Shown one piece after another: positions 39,487 to 51,500 of a stretch of DNA of 64,000 nt; positions within the stretch are counted from its first letter, which is position 1, and every line of letters starts with the position of its first letter. The notes below the pieces were generated by a model, which was not told the origin of the DNA, did not search any database, and was given only the letters and a program-made list of their open reading frames with translations. The DNA is from Hermodice carunculata (taxonomy: Eukaryota > Annelida > Polychaeta > Eunicida > Amphinomidae). A program made the translations under genes and the position numbers. The stretch is taken from contig OZ026623.1 of NCBI GenBank assembly GCA_964020975.1, positions 82,811,932-82,875,931 of the forward strand. Direction: 5' to 3'.

Positions 39487-42173
39487 CACAAATCGTCATA
39501 GGGACACGAACAGGAGTGCCTGTAACGTGCCTCACTCATTGATAAACTTTAGGATATGTTTGCAAAACATTTGTGGTTCGATTACTGTAACCGTTCACTT
39601 GTGTTCCCTCGCGCAGTTAAAAGATATCATACTTGGTACTAAAGAACGTGGACAGAGTGACAGTGGCTTATCAGTGTTATCCAAAGGAACACCAGTGCCC
39701 AGCTAGAGATAATTCAACGAGTTCATATATGCCACAGCCACTTAGACAGAAAAGGCACAATGAAGCCAACTTAACATCACATCCGGGGTTTCTGATAGTA
39801 GTTACGTCACTTGCAATTGCAGAACCTCTAGATTTTGCTCGGAAGGTAACCTGTGGGTATTTCAAACATACCAGACTTGTGGTATTACACTCAACACAGT
39901 GTGATGGTATGGATAATTGCCCAATCACCTACTGATAAGTCACTCGGGTGTGATGTGTTTAACAGTTTGGGATTCTTTTGCGCACCAAAGGTTGTATAGT
40001 AACCATGGTGCAAAGTACTCGTCAACATGAGAATAAATAGCAGGGTTTAACAATTAATGTGTATATCATAGAATAAAGAAAACTTAGGAAAATATCAAAG
40101 TTTCGGGAGGGGGGGTTGAGAGTAATGTTTGCGGTGCCAATTTCGTGCACCTGATATATCTGGCCAAATTATATGACATTTTAAAGTATTAGACTCTTTT
40201 TGCTGCAACTTCTGCAGCACCAAAATGAGTCTAATACTATTGCTGAGTGTCTTTCAGTCTGAATATTTCTATCAATTGCCAATTTCGACAACAGTCGATG
40301 TTCGATGTGCCCTGAAATTGACATAACGGCGCTAGATTCATATTCCTTGTAATCCAACCTTCCATTTGAATACCAGCTTGTCCTACATTTGCAGAGGCCA
40401 TGCATGATAATGGAACAGGGAACGCTTATCGATGAATTAATACAGACTACGCCTGTATCCCGATTGCTTTTTTTTTTATCAAATGCAATACATGTATGTG
40501 GGGGAATGCCCAGTTCGCCCCCCCCCCCCTCCCCAACACACATACACATTCATGTTTAAAACCACAGAGGTCCATACCTATAGCCTCCCGCGTTGCATTT
40601 TCTCTCGGTTCATTGGGAACTTAAAATGAAGTTCTACAGCTGAACGCCCAAAGTAGTAACACCAGTGTATTTTATACGAAAAAGTAAAGGTAATCCCCAA
40701 AGGCACTAGATATATTTCCACCACTTTATTATTTTTTTACCCCTGGAACACAAGATAAAGATTGTCCATTCTTGCTCGTCAAAGCTATAAGCTTTCCAGG
40801 CAAACGGGCTTTGATCAACTTTGGATAAACGTTAGCGATATTGATTCAATGTTCGTTTAATGTCACTCATGTTGACTACGTGTTAATCATATACATTGCT
40901 CGAAAGGATAATCCTACAGTTGCTGATGAGAATTTAAAAAAAAATAATAATAAGAAGAAATTGAGCAGTTCTAACAAAACGTTAATAGAGGTGCTGGTTT
41001 TACAACACGAAAAATGGCTCTGGAGTATAGTTGTATTTTACCAATCAACAAGACAGATACAATCAAGAGGACAGATACAGTGTATATAAATAGATGGGCT
41101 TAAGGGTTAAAAAAAAAAAGTAAAAAACAAAAAGAAAACCAGGTATCCGTACACAGAGTTTCCCATGTACGCGAATAAGTTATATGAAACAAATATATGA
41201 GAGTAATAGTTTTCTCAGACGTGACCTTTACTTTTCATGCTCCTACACTTGATAACGAGCTCCTGGCCAAAGTCTATCTGCGTTAAATGTGAAAAAACCG
41301 ATGGCGGCTAGAGGCATACCTTGTTACATGACTATTAATACTTCAAACCAGACTTCCTATTGCATTTTTCTTCCCAGGAAAAAATAAACAAATCGGTCTT
41401 GGCAGACTGTCAGTGCATCACTCCACGAACAAGTTGTCTGAAGACATGGTTTTCATCTAGTGCTCGGCTTAAGAGGATTTTTACGTATATTTCGGCAATA
41501 CATCTTTCCAAATCATACCGGATTTCACAAAAAGTCACTTATTTTTCGCCTAAATAGATTTTGGCGCCATGATGAACATGATATGTATGATGCACAAAGC
41601 AACTGTTGATATGTAAAAGCAATAGAGAGTTCACCTTGAACAATTCAGGTATACCGTGCTCCCGGGAACGTGGTACATTGTCCATCACTATAATTTCACT
41701 CATACATCTTGTACATATATTTGACTTGAGATAGGATAGGTACGCAAGTTGATATGAGATAGGTGTGACTGAAAAATCCGTCAAAATCCATCTTTGTATT
41801 CTGACGCGAAAAACATTAAGATCATTGGGTCCAAGACTCACCCTTAAATCTTCAGAAAGAAAATAACATTGACAGCAGTCCAATGGATATCAAGTACATA
41901 CATCCGTTGAGTCATCTAAAAAAATTATTCGTGTCCAAAGAATTAATATCACGCGTAGATAAAAAAAAATATTAAAGGTTTCTTCAAAAAGGAAAGTTCG
42001 TAAAACGTTCAGCAATGTGTCTAGCAGACGGAAAACAATGATTAACAATGGTATACTGAGATTTTGCTTGTGATATCCAGACCCAAACTTTGGCGACAAT
42101 TGACACGGTGATATGACCAGTAAAGAGTAACACTCATTGAAAGTTGTTTCCTTCGCTTGGAGATCAAAAAGCT
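39486..42173. other. unassigned intergenic sequence
   Basis: No gene or repeat recognised. The 3' part would include the 3' untranslated region of the - strand coiled-coil gene. A C run with CCCTCC is at 40519-40531. Confidence 0.5.
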
Positions 42174-42559
42174 TCAATGCCCCGAATCTTCTGGGCTGCT
42201 TTGGTTTTGTCTATCGTTCATCCATTCTTCTTCCAGCTGTTTCTGCATTCTGGTAATTTTTGCTTGATAATCCTTGTGTAGTTTACGCAGCTTTTTATAA
42301 TAATCCTTATACAGGGTGTTCACAAATTCCTGCGCTGTTACGGCGTACTCCAATGCTTTATCGTTGTCTAACGTCTCTAACTCTTCACATCTTTCCTCCA
42401 ATTTTTGTTTCTCGTCCCACAGTTTTGCCATGTATTTATCTCTCTTGGCCAATAATAGCTGATTATAGACATGTTTAATGTTCATCAGTAACTCCAAATA
42501 GTCACGCCCTTCTGGCAACTCAACCTCCACGACCGGAGAATCCATACTATTGAAGTTCA
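42174..42559 (-). CDS. small coiled-coil protein, main exon
   Basis: I do not recognise the family. The frame encodes an acidic start (NFNSMDSPVVEVELPEGRDY) and then about 90 residues of charged, Leu-heptad-like helix. Segments include NIKHVYNQLLLAKRDKY, EKQKLEERCEELETLDN, TAQEFVNTLYKDYYKKLRKL and KITRMQKQLEEEW, ending in a polar tail and a stop at 42174. Taken alone it would start at the ATG at 42543-42545, which has a good initiation context (A at -3, G at +4) and gives 123 aa. It can also be an in-frame second exon: CCTGCGACAG then TGAAC at 42559 fits a phase-1 acceptor. Composition, helix pattern and an upstream promoter-like region argue for a real gene. It probably acts by coiled-coil pairing, but its role is unknown. 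Confidence 0.6.
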
Positions 42560-42893
42560 CTGTCGCAGGGCCACCAAGCAATTATCTTGATGAAAAGTTT
42601 AAAGTTGTACTCAAACTGTCATCTGACAGTGCCAGATTGGGCTACAAAAGTGTACTTGGTTTCTTGCTTCGACTCAGTACTCACAGCTGTGCTTTTTCTC
42701 AGTACGCGTTCCCCACAGCAGCAGCCAGGTATAGCTAGCTTTCTGCTAGATCACATATGGAGAAAAGCCGTCACTGACTGCGTAAAATCTGTGCACTGCA
42801 AGACCAATAACATTTGCGGTTAACCTCGCACCACTGTCAGTTAAGGCGCAAATAGCAACACTCTGGAGATGCTTGTTGATAATCGTAATATAC

Positions 42894-43113
42894 CTGCTAA
42901 ACAGGTAAAATCCAGCTCTCGACAACTTTTATCTCGTCTTATACTCAGCACGTGGTGGGTGGTTACCAATCTCTGCTTCACAGGAAGCTCAAGCTGGTCA
43001 TGGGCGTGGAACTTTTCAACATTGTCAGTTTGACATTCTTGGCAAGAAAAGTTATTTACCATTTTTATTTTGACCATACCTAATTTGCGTGCAGACATGT
43101 TTACAAGAACCAT
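42894..43113 (-). CDS. possible first coding exon of the coiled-coil gene
   Basis: On the - strand an ATG at 43113 (a second at 43098 with A at -3) opens 73 codons with FSCQECQTDNVEKF and ending LDFTCLA. They stop at CAG followed by GTATAT, a good donor, in phase 1. Joining to the phase-1 acceptor at 42559 across a 334-bp intron keeps the frame and would make a 201-aa protein. The frame stays open past the donor, so exon status rests on splice signals, phase and the adjacent promoter-like elements. No domain is recognised. The acceptor has a weak pyrimidine tract, and the alternative is that this is 5' non-coding sequence. Confidence 0.38.
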
Positions 43114-43162
43114 TAATCAATCGCACCGATAATTTATGAGCAGGGAAGCGGAAGAATAGTAA

Positions 43163-43208
43163 CCAATCAGAGAACAGCACATTACCGACGCACGTGTCTG
43201 TGACCAAT
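43163..43208 (-). promoter_or_regulatory. twin CCAAT boxes with an E-box
   Basis: CCAATCAGAG at 43163 and CCAATCAGAA at 43204 match the NF-Y consensus (CCAATCA/G), 41 bp apart. CACGTG lies between them at 43191-43196. They sit 50-95 bp upstream of the - strand ATG at 43113, where proximal CCAAT boxes usually occur. NF-Y sites work in either orientation. No TATA box is obvious. Confidence 0.55.
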
Positions 43209-43614
43209 CAGAATAGTCCCTTTCTCTATCCTGTGATGTGGGGATACTATGGTATCCCTGAAATGTGTACGCTAGTATGCAGAGGCATGTGAAATGTATC
43301 ATTATTTTCGATGCGAAAGCGGAAAGGTAACAGCATTCTTGCGGGCGTTTTACAATTTACTGTCTTCACCACTCCATCTCACCATATTTGCACTCTATAC
43401 AGCTTAAACATATTCCATAAAATATGATAGTAGTGCCAGTAGACCTGCCTTGGTCGTAGAATCTACTTAGTAATTAAAAGGATCTGCAAAACTAAAGATC
43501 TGTGTCCTAAGTAATTAAAATGACCTGCAAAACTAAAGATCTGTGTCCTAAGGTTGGTCCCTCTCGTACTCGACAAACAGCATTAACGGGGTTGAGCTCT
43601 GTCTACTTTTTCGT
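43209..43614. repeat. intergenic sequence with a 41-bp tandem duplication
   Basis: 43470-43510 and 43511-43551 are two nearly identical 41-bp copies containing CTGCAAAACTAAAGATCTGT. They end about 65 bp before the 5' end of HINE copy F. Nothing else is recognised. Confidence 0.8.
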
Positions 43615-44560
<946 letters not shown>

Positions 44561-44903
44561 TTTATTTTGTTTGCGTTGTTTGGGTGGGTGGGTGGCTGTG
44601 TGGTTGGGTGTTTGGCTGGTTAGTATATTTTTTTTATTATTTTTTATATTATTATTATTCTATTTTGGGCAGTGGTCAGACTGCAATTAGCTATTCTAGT
44701 GGAGTTAAAGAAGACCCATAAAGGAATTGACACTTTGTATAATAAAGAAAAGGAGAGAATAAAAGGCTTTACTGCTAAAAGAAAGAAAACTGAATATAAG
44801 GAAACTAACAATGAAAAATCCGTACCTGCGTGCAGCAGGTCTAGCGTGACAGCAGTAGTGTTAGTAATAGTTATATATTAGTAATAATAGTTATAGCAGT
44901 AGC

Positions 44904-44943
<40 letters not shown>

Positions 44944-44981
44944 ATAGTTTTTGTAATGGTGGTGGTAGTAGTAGTAGTAAT

Positions 44982-45029
<48 letters not shown>

Positions 45030-45266
45030 TTTGGAAATCCGCCCCTTCAATCGGAGGCAAACATAAGCGGCGCTTTGTTTGTTGTTTTGTTTTTGACTTG
45101 TTAATCGACTGGATTGCAAGATAAGCCGTCTCCAGAGCAAGCCCGCAGTGCTGTACTACAGAAAGATGTTGACCATGAGCGCATCATCCATTATACTGTC
45201 CGCTATAGCCCCTTTCAAAACTGTGCGTGAAAGGAAACAGCATGGATAAAGAGGGTGGGTAATGGG
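44561..45266. other. intergenic sequence with a (GTA)n array
   Basis: (GTA)n covers 44896-44942 and 44965-45028 with a GGT interruption. Y-rich and T-rich frames across it are artefacts. Otherwise nothing is recognised. Confidence 0.7.
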
Positions 45267-45440
45267 TTTCCCGTACTGGCGTACTGGGGCTTTTTATTTA
45301 CCGTACTGGTGTACTGGAAGCCCTCTTATTTTACGTACTTCGTACTATCCAACAATTTGAAAGATTTTTATTTTCCGTACTACGTACTCTAGCAAAATAA
45401 TTACTTGTACCAGCGTACTGAAACCCCCCTTACCCCCCTT
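45267..45440. repeat. GTACTRSGTACT-rich repeat, related to 16.25 kb
   Basis: Clustered words 'ccgtactggcgtactgg', 'gtactggtgtactgga', 'cgtacttcgtacta', 'ccgtactacgtact' and 'taccagcgtactg', each about 30-60 bp apart and mixed with 'cctcttattttc'. The same combination (taccagcgtacc, ccctcttattttc, atactttgtacta) occurs at 16250-16390, so these are two copies of one short repeat family. Confidence 0.6.
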
Positions 45441-45983
45441 CGGTAAACAGCAAACCTTAACTTGCCGACATCCATCATGCATTTTGAAATGGACAGTGAA
45501 GATATTTGCGGGAAGTAAAGGCAGGCAGCAAGAAGGAAAACAGACATTCGGATTCACGAAGATGATCGTACGGTGACTACAGAGAACGATGATCAAAGAC
45601 CATCGAAGTCGAAGAGAAATTGTTTACAGCTTATGAAATACCTGTCATAACATAGTGTAACTAATCCCATAGCTTTTCTCTGCGAGCGGAGACTTTGGTA
45701 TACAGATGTGGCTAGAGTCTGATAAAACACTTGCCACATTTTATAACAATGTTTGTGGCTTGAGAGCACAAGTCTGGGTGTGCCCTATGAACTATATCCT
45801 ACTGAATAAATAGTTTCGGTGTGCGAAAAAAAAACTGTCAGAAAATCATACGTTGCCTCCAAAGCAGACTGCAGCTGCGTTCCATGACCACTCAAAGTAT
45901 TTTATGTGTCATATTTGGGATCGGAAAGGGTTTAAGTGTCCATATCAATGTTCGATTCAAAGTGAAAATCTCTTTCATCACCG

Positions 45984-46209
45984 TTAACTCTTTCAGTGCA
46001 ACATTTTGGACAGAGTCAACAGATTTCCTTGACGCGCTTTGGCCGCAATGAAAGCTGTTGGCCTCGAATATAATATTCTATGTTAACTTCAGGCATGCTG
46101 GTACTTGAATGAAAGGTCTTTTCACAAGGAACACGAATCTTATTATAATTCAGAGCGGTCCGTGTTGAGTATTGCGACTTTAGTCGCAGTTGGCACTGAA
46201 AGAGTGTAA
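45984..46209. mobile_element. TTAA-flanked MITE (piggyBac-like), copy 1
   Basis: TTAA then CTCTTTCAGTGC at the left, and GGCACTGAAAGAG at the right, followed by a degraded TTAA. The interior words 'attttggac.gagtcaacag', 'ggcatg.tggtacttg.atgaaag' and 'acgaat' are shared with 56012-56187. A TTAA target duplication with C-rich/T-rich short inverted ends is the pattern of piggyBac-type non-autonomous elements. Confidence 0.78.
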
Positions 46210-46424
46210 TGAAGGTGAGCAGATAGCAGCCAGGTATGGTACGCCTCAACACACTGTCCAGCTGGACGATTGCTATCGGGAGCTTTTGCTACATCGCAGC
46301 TGCTCCCATGAATCAGGACGCCCTGGCAACCTGGTGTATAGCAGTAGCTGTCGGCTCCCAAGGCCTTTCCCTCCTCCCTGTTTGCAGGTAATCCTTGGCA
46401 CGTGACGTATATAATTATATAGTC
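46210..46424. other. GC-richer unassigned block
   Basis: Less AT-rich than its surroundings and open on both strands over about 70 codons, but without a recognisable domain. I do not call a gene. Confidence 0.4.
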
Positions 46425-46782
46425 AATAGGAGATATGCATATTAATTTCCCGCCACAATTACATACCTCATTGCCTAGTCTCGCTTGGCGGGATATGTCG
46501 AGATACGGGTCGATACCTATGGGGACAAGCGGGATATTACTAATATTTTGGAAATAAAAAATATTTATTAAAGGCAGATGAAATTTTTTCTTTATATATG
46601 GCTCGGGAAATACCAGATGAATACCAGTTTGGTATTTGTAAACCTTAATTTCTCAAATAAAACCCGCTAATTTTGCGAAAAATGAACATATGGCCCGGTC
46701 TGTGACGTTGATGTGATCCGCAAGTCCCCCGTGATCGCCTGACGTCAAACCCGTGCTTTGTGGCGGGAAATTAATATGCATA
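46425..46782. mobile_element. MITE with 20+ bp perfect terminal inverted repeats
   Basis: The left TATGCATATTAATTTCCCGC at 46434 is matched perfectly, for about 25 bp, by the inverted right end finishing at 46782. Interior blocks are shared with the truncated copy at 9593-9906, and the shared left boundary extends to AATAGGAGA just outside the inverted repeat. No coding capacity. Superfamily undetermined because no clear target duplication is seen. Confidence 0.87.
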
Positions 46783-46940
46783 CGGAGTATTTCACATTAC
46801 TCCATTCATTCTTACCATAGGATGGGGTAAAATTAGTGGCGGAGGAGAAGTGAATCATCAGATTTTACTGTTTGGCCCATGCCCTTTTTGCGAAATACAT
46901 GCTTTATTTATTATTATCATCATCATCATCATCATCATCA

Positions 46941-47020
<80 letters not shown>

Positions 47021-47749
47021 AGTGACCCCCTCTTATAAGGTCAACCCAAATGCAGCTCAAAAGTGAACTTATAAGAGGGGCAATATTACGGAACTGTAAT
47101 AAACAAGAACGCGTGTTTTAAGCAAACGCTTTCATGAACTCGGGCTGGATGATATATCGTTGGAGGCAGAAAGTCGCTTCACAGACAAGCTCTTTGTGCA
47201 CACGTGAATGCATTAATTTTCTTTGTCTGTGGCTAGAAAATAACACACTATAAAATTTCTTAGCATTTGTTACATGGTATTTGTTTCTCTCTGTTGTTGG
47301 GTATATTGCAGTTTGGCAACAAATGAGGACATTTCAGTTTACTATGGATTTGTAATTTCTGTTTTCAGTCAGAAGAAACTAATTGCCTGCTTACCTGACT
47401 CTCAGGCCTCATTTATATCTGGATGGTGCCCTGCTAGGGTCCCAGTCCAACAGTCCAGGGCCCTGAGTCTGCTAAACGATCAAAGAAATTAAATACGTAT
47501 TTGATTTCTCCTTTTGGAATCCATTACTTAGGTAAAAAACAAACAAACAAACAAACAAACAAACAAACAAAAAACAAAAAAAAACAGTAAACAGTGTGAA
47601 GGCGGCGATATTGCACAGTAAAAATGTCTTATCGAAATTGTGAAAATTAGATAAGTTGTATCTTTGAAATGCACGCTTCAATTGTAGGCCTGCTAAACTG
47701 AGTACATTATATCAGTTTTCTCCATCGATAAAAACGTCGTTGTTCGCTG
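46783..47749. other. intergenic sequence with (ATC)n/(ATT)n and (AAAC)n arrays
   Basis: (TTA/ATC)n covers 46909-47019 and (AAAC)n 47535-47586. No gene recognised. Confidence 0.75.
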
Positions 47750-47869
47750 CATATGGTTGCCTGCCAAACAGACTGTTGTTCCGCGTGTCTGACAGCGCTG
47801 CACGGATGAGTGGAGCGCCCACACAGTAACGATGGCGTAACTTAGTCTGTCTTAGCAGGCAAGCATATG
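47750..47869. mobile_element. 120-bp MITE-like inverted-repeat element
   Basis: CATATGGTTGCCTGCCAAAC at the left faces AGTCTGTCTTAGCAGGCAAG CATATG at the right: ~26-bp inverted ends with a few mismatches around a 65-bp GC-rich core. No second copy was noticed in the window, so transposon status rests on structure alone. Confidence 0.55.
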
Positions 47870-48829
47870 GAGCGTGCAAATTCCTTATTTGTCAATCAAA
47901 CGCAAATTTTGATGTATATCCGTCCTCTAAGTTTGGAAAAAATATTGTAAGTTCGTTTTATTTTGCTGCACTTTTATTTTTGTTTAATTCACGGATGACA
48001 TAAAAACCAATAAAAATTAAAAAGACGACGAAAATGTATTTTAACATAAGTTTACTAAAATATGTCCAGTACAGTAAAATTAAAACTTTAATTGTCTGAA
48101 ATACAAAAACCATGTAAATGATACATGCGAGAATAAGTACAGTAATAGTTACTGCGTTATATAGAGAGCCATCCGTCACCCTATTTTGTTGATTGATGAG
48201 GCCATTATACGGCAAGTTATTTTTGGCATTTTATGACGTTCCTCCAACTAATTCCTGACTTTGGGCATAATCTGCATTTTCCAGCTGATCATCTCACAAC
48301 TTTTCTTTCACCCTCGTCCTCAAGATAAACCTTTTTCCCTACAATTTTCTGACCTTTGGAACCATGAGGTTCTATATAAAGAGTCAAATATTTGTGTTAG
48401 GTTTGCGATAGTGTGTATATTTTTCAGGTTGTATCAGTTATCAATGACTACGTATATCAGCAGCAGGAAAGTGCAGCTCTGACATCTAAGTAAATCGCAT
48501 TTTGTACCTATCAAGGAATGCCGACAAACAGACAAGGACATACGCTTCTTTCATTATGTTCTGCAGTTTTTTATTGAGACTTGAGATGTAGCAGTCAAAC
48601 ATCGTAAAACGCTTGAGGTTCATTATGCCACAAACGTTAGTCTGTGTAGAGTCCACATGACTATGTGAGATATAAATTGAAATTCAGTTGTGTTCATAAT
48701 TCTGGGCCAATGTGTTACGTATTGAAGTCACTGCATTCGTCAATAAACCGTGTACCACACCCCCAGAAGCCGACTGTTTCTTTTTCCTCAGTTTTGCAGC
48801 TGCTTGTGTCGCTCAAATATAAAACACCA
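47870..48829. other. unassigned intergenic sequence
   Basis: No gene or repeat recognised. Confidence 0.5.
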
Positions 48830-48996
48830 CATGGAATGGCATGGCATGGTATTGTATGAATTTTGTTCATACTTCTAGGCCCATGGGTATGGTATGGATT
48901 TGTGGCGTGGCGTGGCGTGGCGTGGCGTGGTATACGGTATGGTATGGAATTGTGGATCCAGGAGATGCGATATGATGTAATGCGATGTGATGTGAC
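48830..48996. repeat. GGCRTGG/GGTATGG minisatellite
   Basis: Imperfect pentamer repeats: GGCAT, then GGTAT, then six GGCGT units, back to GGTAT, and then 'gcgatgtgatgtgac'. The changing unit suggests successive local expansions. Confidence 0.85.
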
Positions 48997-50635
48997 ATTA
49001 TAAGTATTATGACAAAAATTAATGCACTTTACACGTTGCGCTGTATTGTGCTGCAGCATTGATGACAACAGGAAATGCAAACGCAGCAAATAAAGCTCAA
49101 GACATGTGAAAAAAAAAATAAGACCAAATGTCCAGGATACTTGAAAAGATATTTTGAAATAAAGTCACCCTTTGGCAATCAGTTTAACAGAAATAAAGAC
49201 AATTTTATGATTCCAAGATGTCACTTTGAATTCACGAAAAATTCAAAACCAGGCTCAGCTTCAAAACTAAGTAAAATTTTACCGATTTTGCGGAAAAAAA
49301 TATGAAGTCGAAGCTTCATCTTTCGGTTGATATTTATAAATGTGCTGGTTTTAAAAAAAATACATGTTATTTTGGAAAAAAAAATGACCTTGATACAATA
49401 ACATGTACAAAATATAATTGACACCAAAATTCATTAATTTCCTCCCATTTAAGTGGGGTTTTTAAACATTTATTTGACGGAAGTGAACATTTCATGAAAT
49501 TATAATTAAATGTTTCTCATTGGTCCAGGTAATGGTGCAACCTTAACCAGAGATAGGGAATACTTTTTAAACTAATCCTTTCAGGTCCTTGCACGGTCAA
49601 GTGAAGGTCACGATTCCATCATCATAGCAAGTATTTCCGCATGTTAAGTTTCGTGTAGATGATGCTTGGCACTCAAACGTTATCTCTGAAAGTGTGTACT
49701 TGGCATTTCTGGTTAGCCTACTTCTCCAAAAGTGTTTGCAATTTTGATGCAGTCAAAATTAATCTGTACACCTGGAAACTTCATGACTGGCAGTCTGTCA
49801 AAAAGCCAAAACACAAACATTAGTGTCTTTATGAACCTTCGCAGTTCAATCAGTGGAAAAAAAAATGTCGGACGCGTCACTCAAACCGCAAAATTCTGCA
49901 TTCTATGATTGAAGACCGCGCTCAGAATGCGGTCACGACGATACATTAAGTGGAACCGAGTAAACCCCGTTATTAAGATTAAAAAAAGCGCCTCATATTT
50001 CGACACGAAGACCAAAATAGGGAAAAACTGTTCGTAAATACGAGATGCAACATTCAAGAGCATACTGTTACGCACATTCTTTTTTTTTCTCACAAGAAAG
50101 AAGCTCAATTGGCCATGTAGACATTCACGTGCAAAAATTTACGCTCAGGAATACAGACGCGCATACTTTCATCGGCAGGGGACTCCCAGGGACTACTACA
50201 GCTTCCCCAAAAAGCTTTAAAAAATGTTTTAAACCCCACGGTGAACACACAAAGGTCACTCTGCATGATACTCAAAAGAAATTCTATCTCCCAAGTAGTG
50301 ATACAACAAGCACATTCAGGCCTTTGGTTGAAATCTCACGATGACAAAACTATCCATTTGGTAAGGCGGGGGGGGGGGGGGGGGGAGGGCAGGGATTACC
50401 AATAAGCAGGTGCAGGAATACCATGCAGAATGCAAACTGATTGCACGCCGCATGAGTGCACAACACACAGAGGCGTCAAGCGCTTGAGGCGGCTGCTTCC
50501 GTATATTTGATTTTGTATCCATCTTTGGCCAGTTTTTCTTGCTTGTCGTTTATTAGTGGTATTTATTTTAGTTTATTATTTTTTTTTTGTAAATGAAAAG
50601 TTTACAATAAATGCACGGGAATTGAACAATGATCC

Positions 50636-50639
<4 letters not shown>
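48997..50639. other. unassigned intergenic sequence
   Basis: No gene recognised. A G run of about 17 bases lies at 50370-50386. Confidence 0.5.

Positions 50640-50717
<78 letters not shown>
50640..50717. repeat. (AT)n microsatellite
   Basis: About 78 bp of pure AT repeats. Confidence 0.97.
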
Positions 50718-50720
<3 letters not shown>

Positions 50721-51500
50721 CCCAAAAATGGGTACTCTAATATCATTATTTTGTCACTTTTGACATAAGTTTACGACACAAAATATAGAGCGATTAAGAT
50801 TTTATGAAGAATGGGTGTTCCGAGCGAGTCCTATTTACGTACAGTGGGTCACACATGTTTGCTACAAAGCAGACCCGAGCTGCGTATTTTGTCTACTCTG
50901 CAGGGTGTAGAACACGGAACTTGGTCCGTTTTGCAGGCAAGTCACATGTCTGTGAACGCAAACAAATGATTTGACCAGAAAGTGTGTCATGTTCATTTTG
51001 CAATCGTAATGATTTAATCTTAACCTGCATATTGAAAAAAAAAAAAAAAGAAGAAAAATACTGAAAAATAACCATATATCAGAAGACACGTGAAGTATCC
51101 GGTAACTTAGTGAGATTAATCGCTTCCTTGTCCATCATTCCAGTTCCAGATGTGGAAACAAACACAACGTGTTCCTTGACATAAACTACATATTCGAGCC
51201 ACCAGTTTACCTAGAAATTCAGAAGTTGTTAAACACACACAACATCGTTTCATTTTTTCCCGATAGAGACTTGTTAATTCCATTGAATTTTAATTGTCTT
51301 AAGTTCCAGCAACACCCAGTGATACGTTGGCCTACAATTAAAAGAGTAGGCGTAATATAAATGTGTTATATAGCTGCACATATGCATGCAATCTTAACAC
51401 ATAATAACAACAGAACCTTGGAAACTCTCAGAACAATTTTCAAACCATGTATATTCTTTGTAAATTTGCATGGGACGGTTCCGAGCGCCTACCTACGTAG
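50718..51500. other. unassigned intergenic sequence
   Basis: No gene or repeat recognised. Confidence 0.5.

Noticed and set aside
46143-46405. Possible exon in the GC-richer block (open on both strands)
   Set aside because: No domain, ambiguous strand, and partly overlapping a MITE end.
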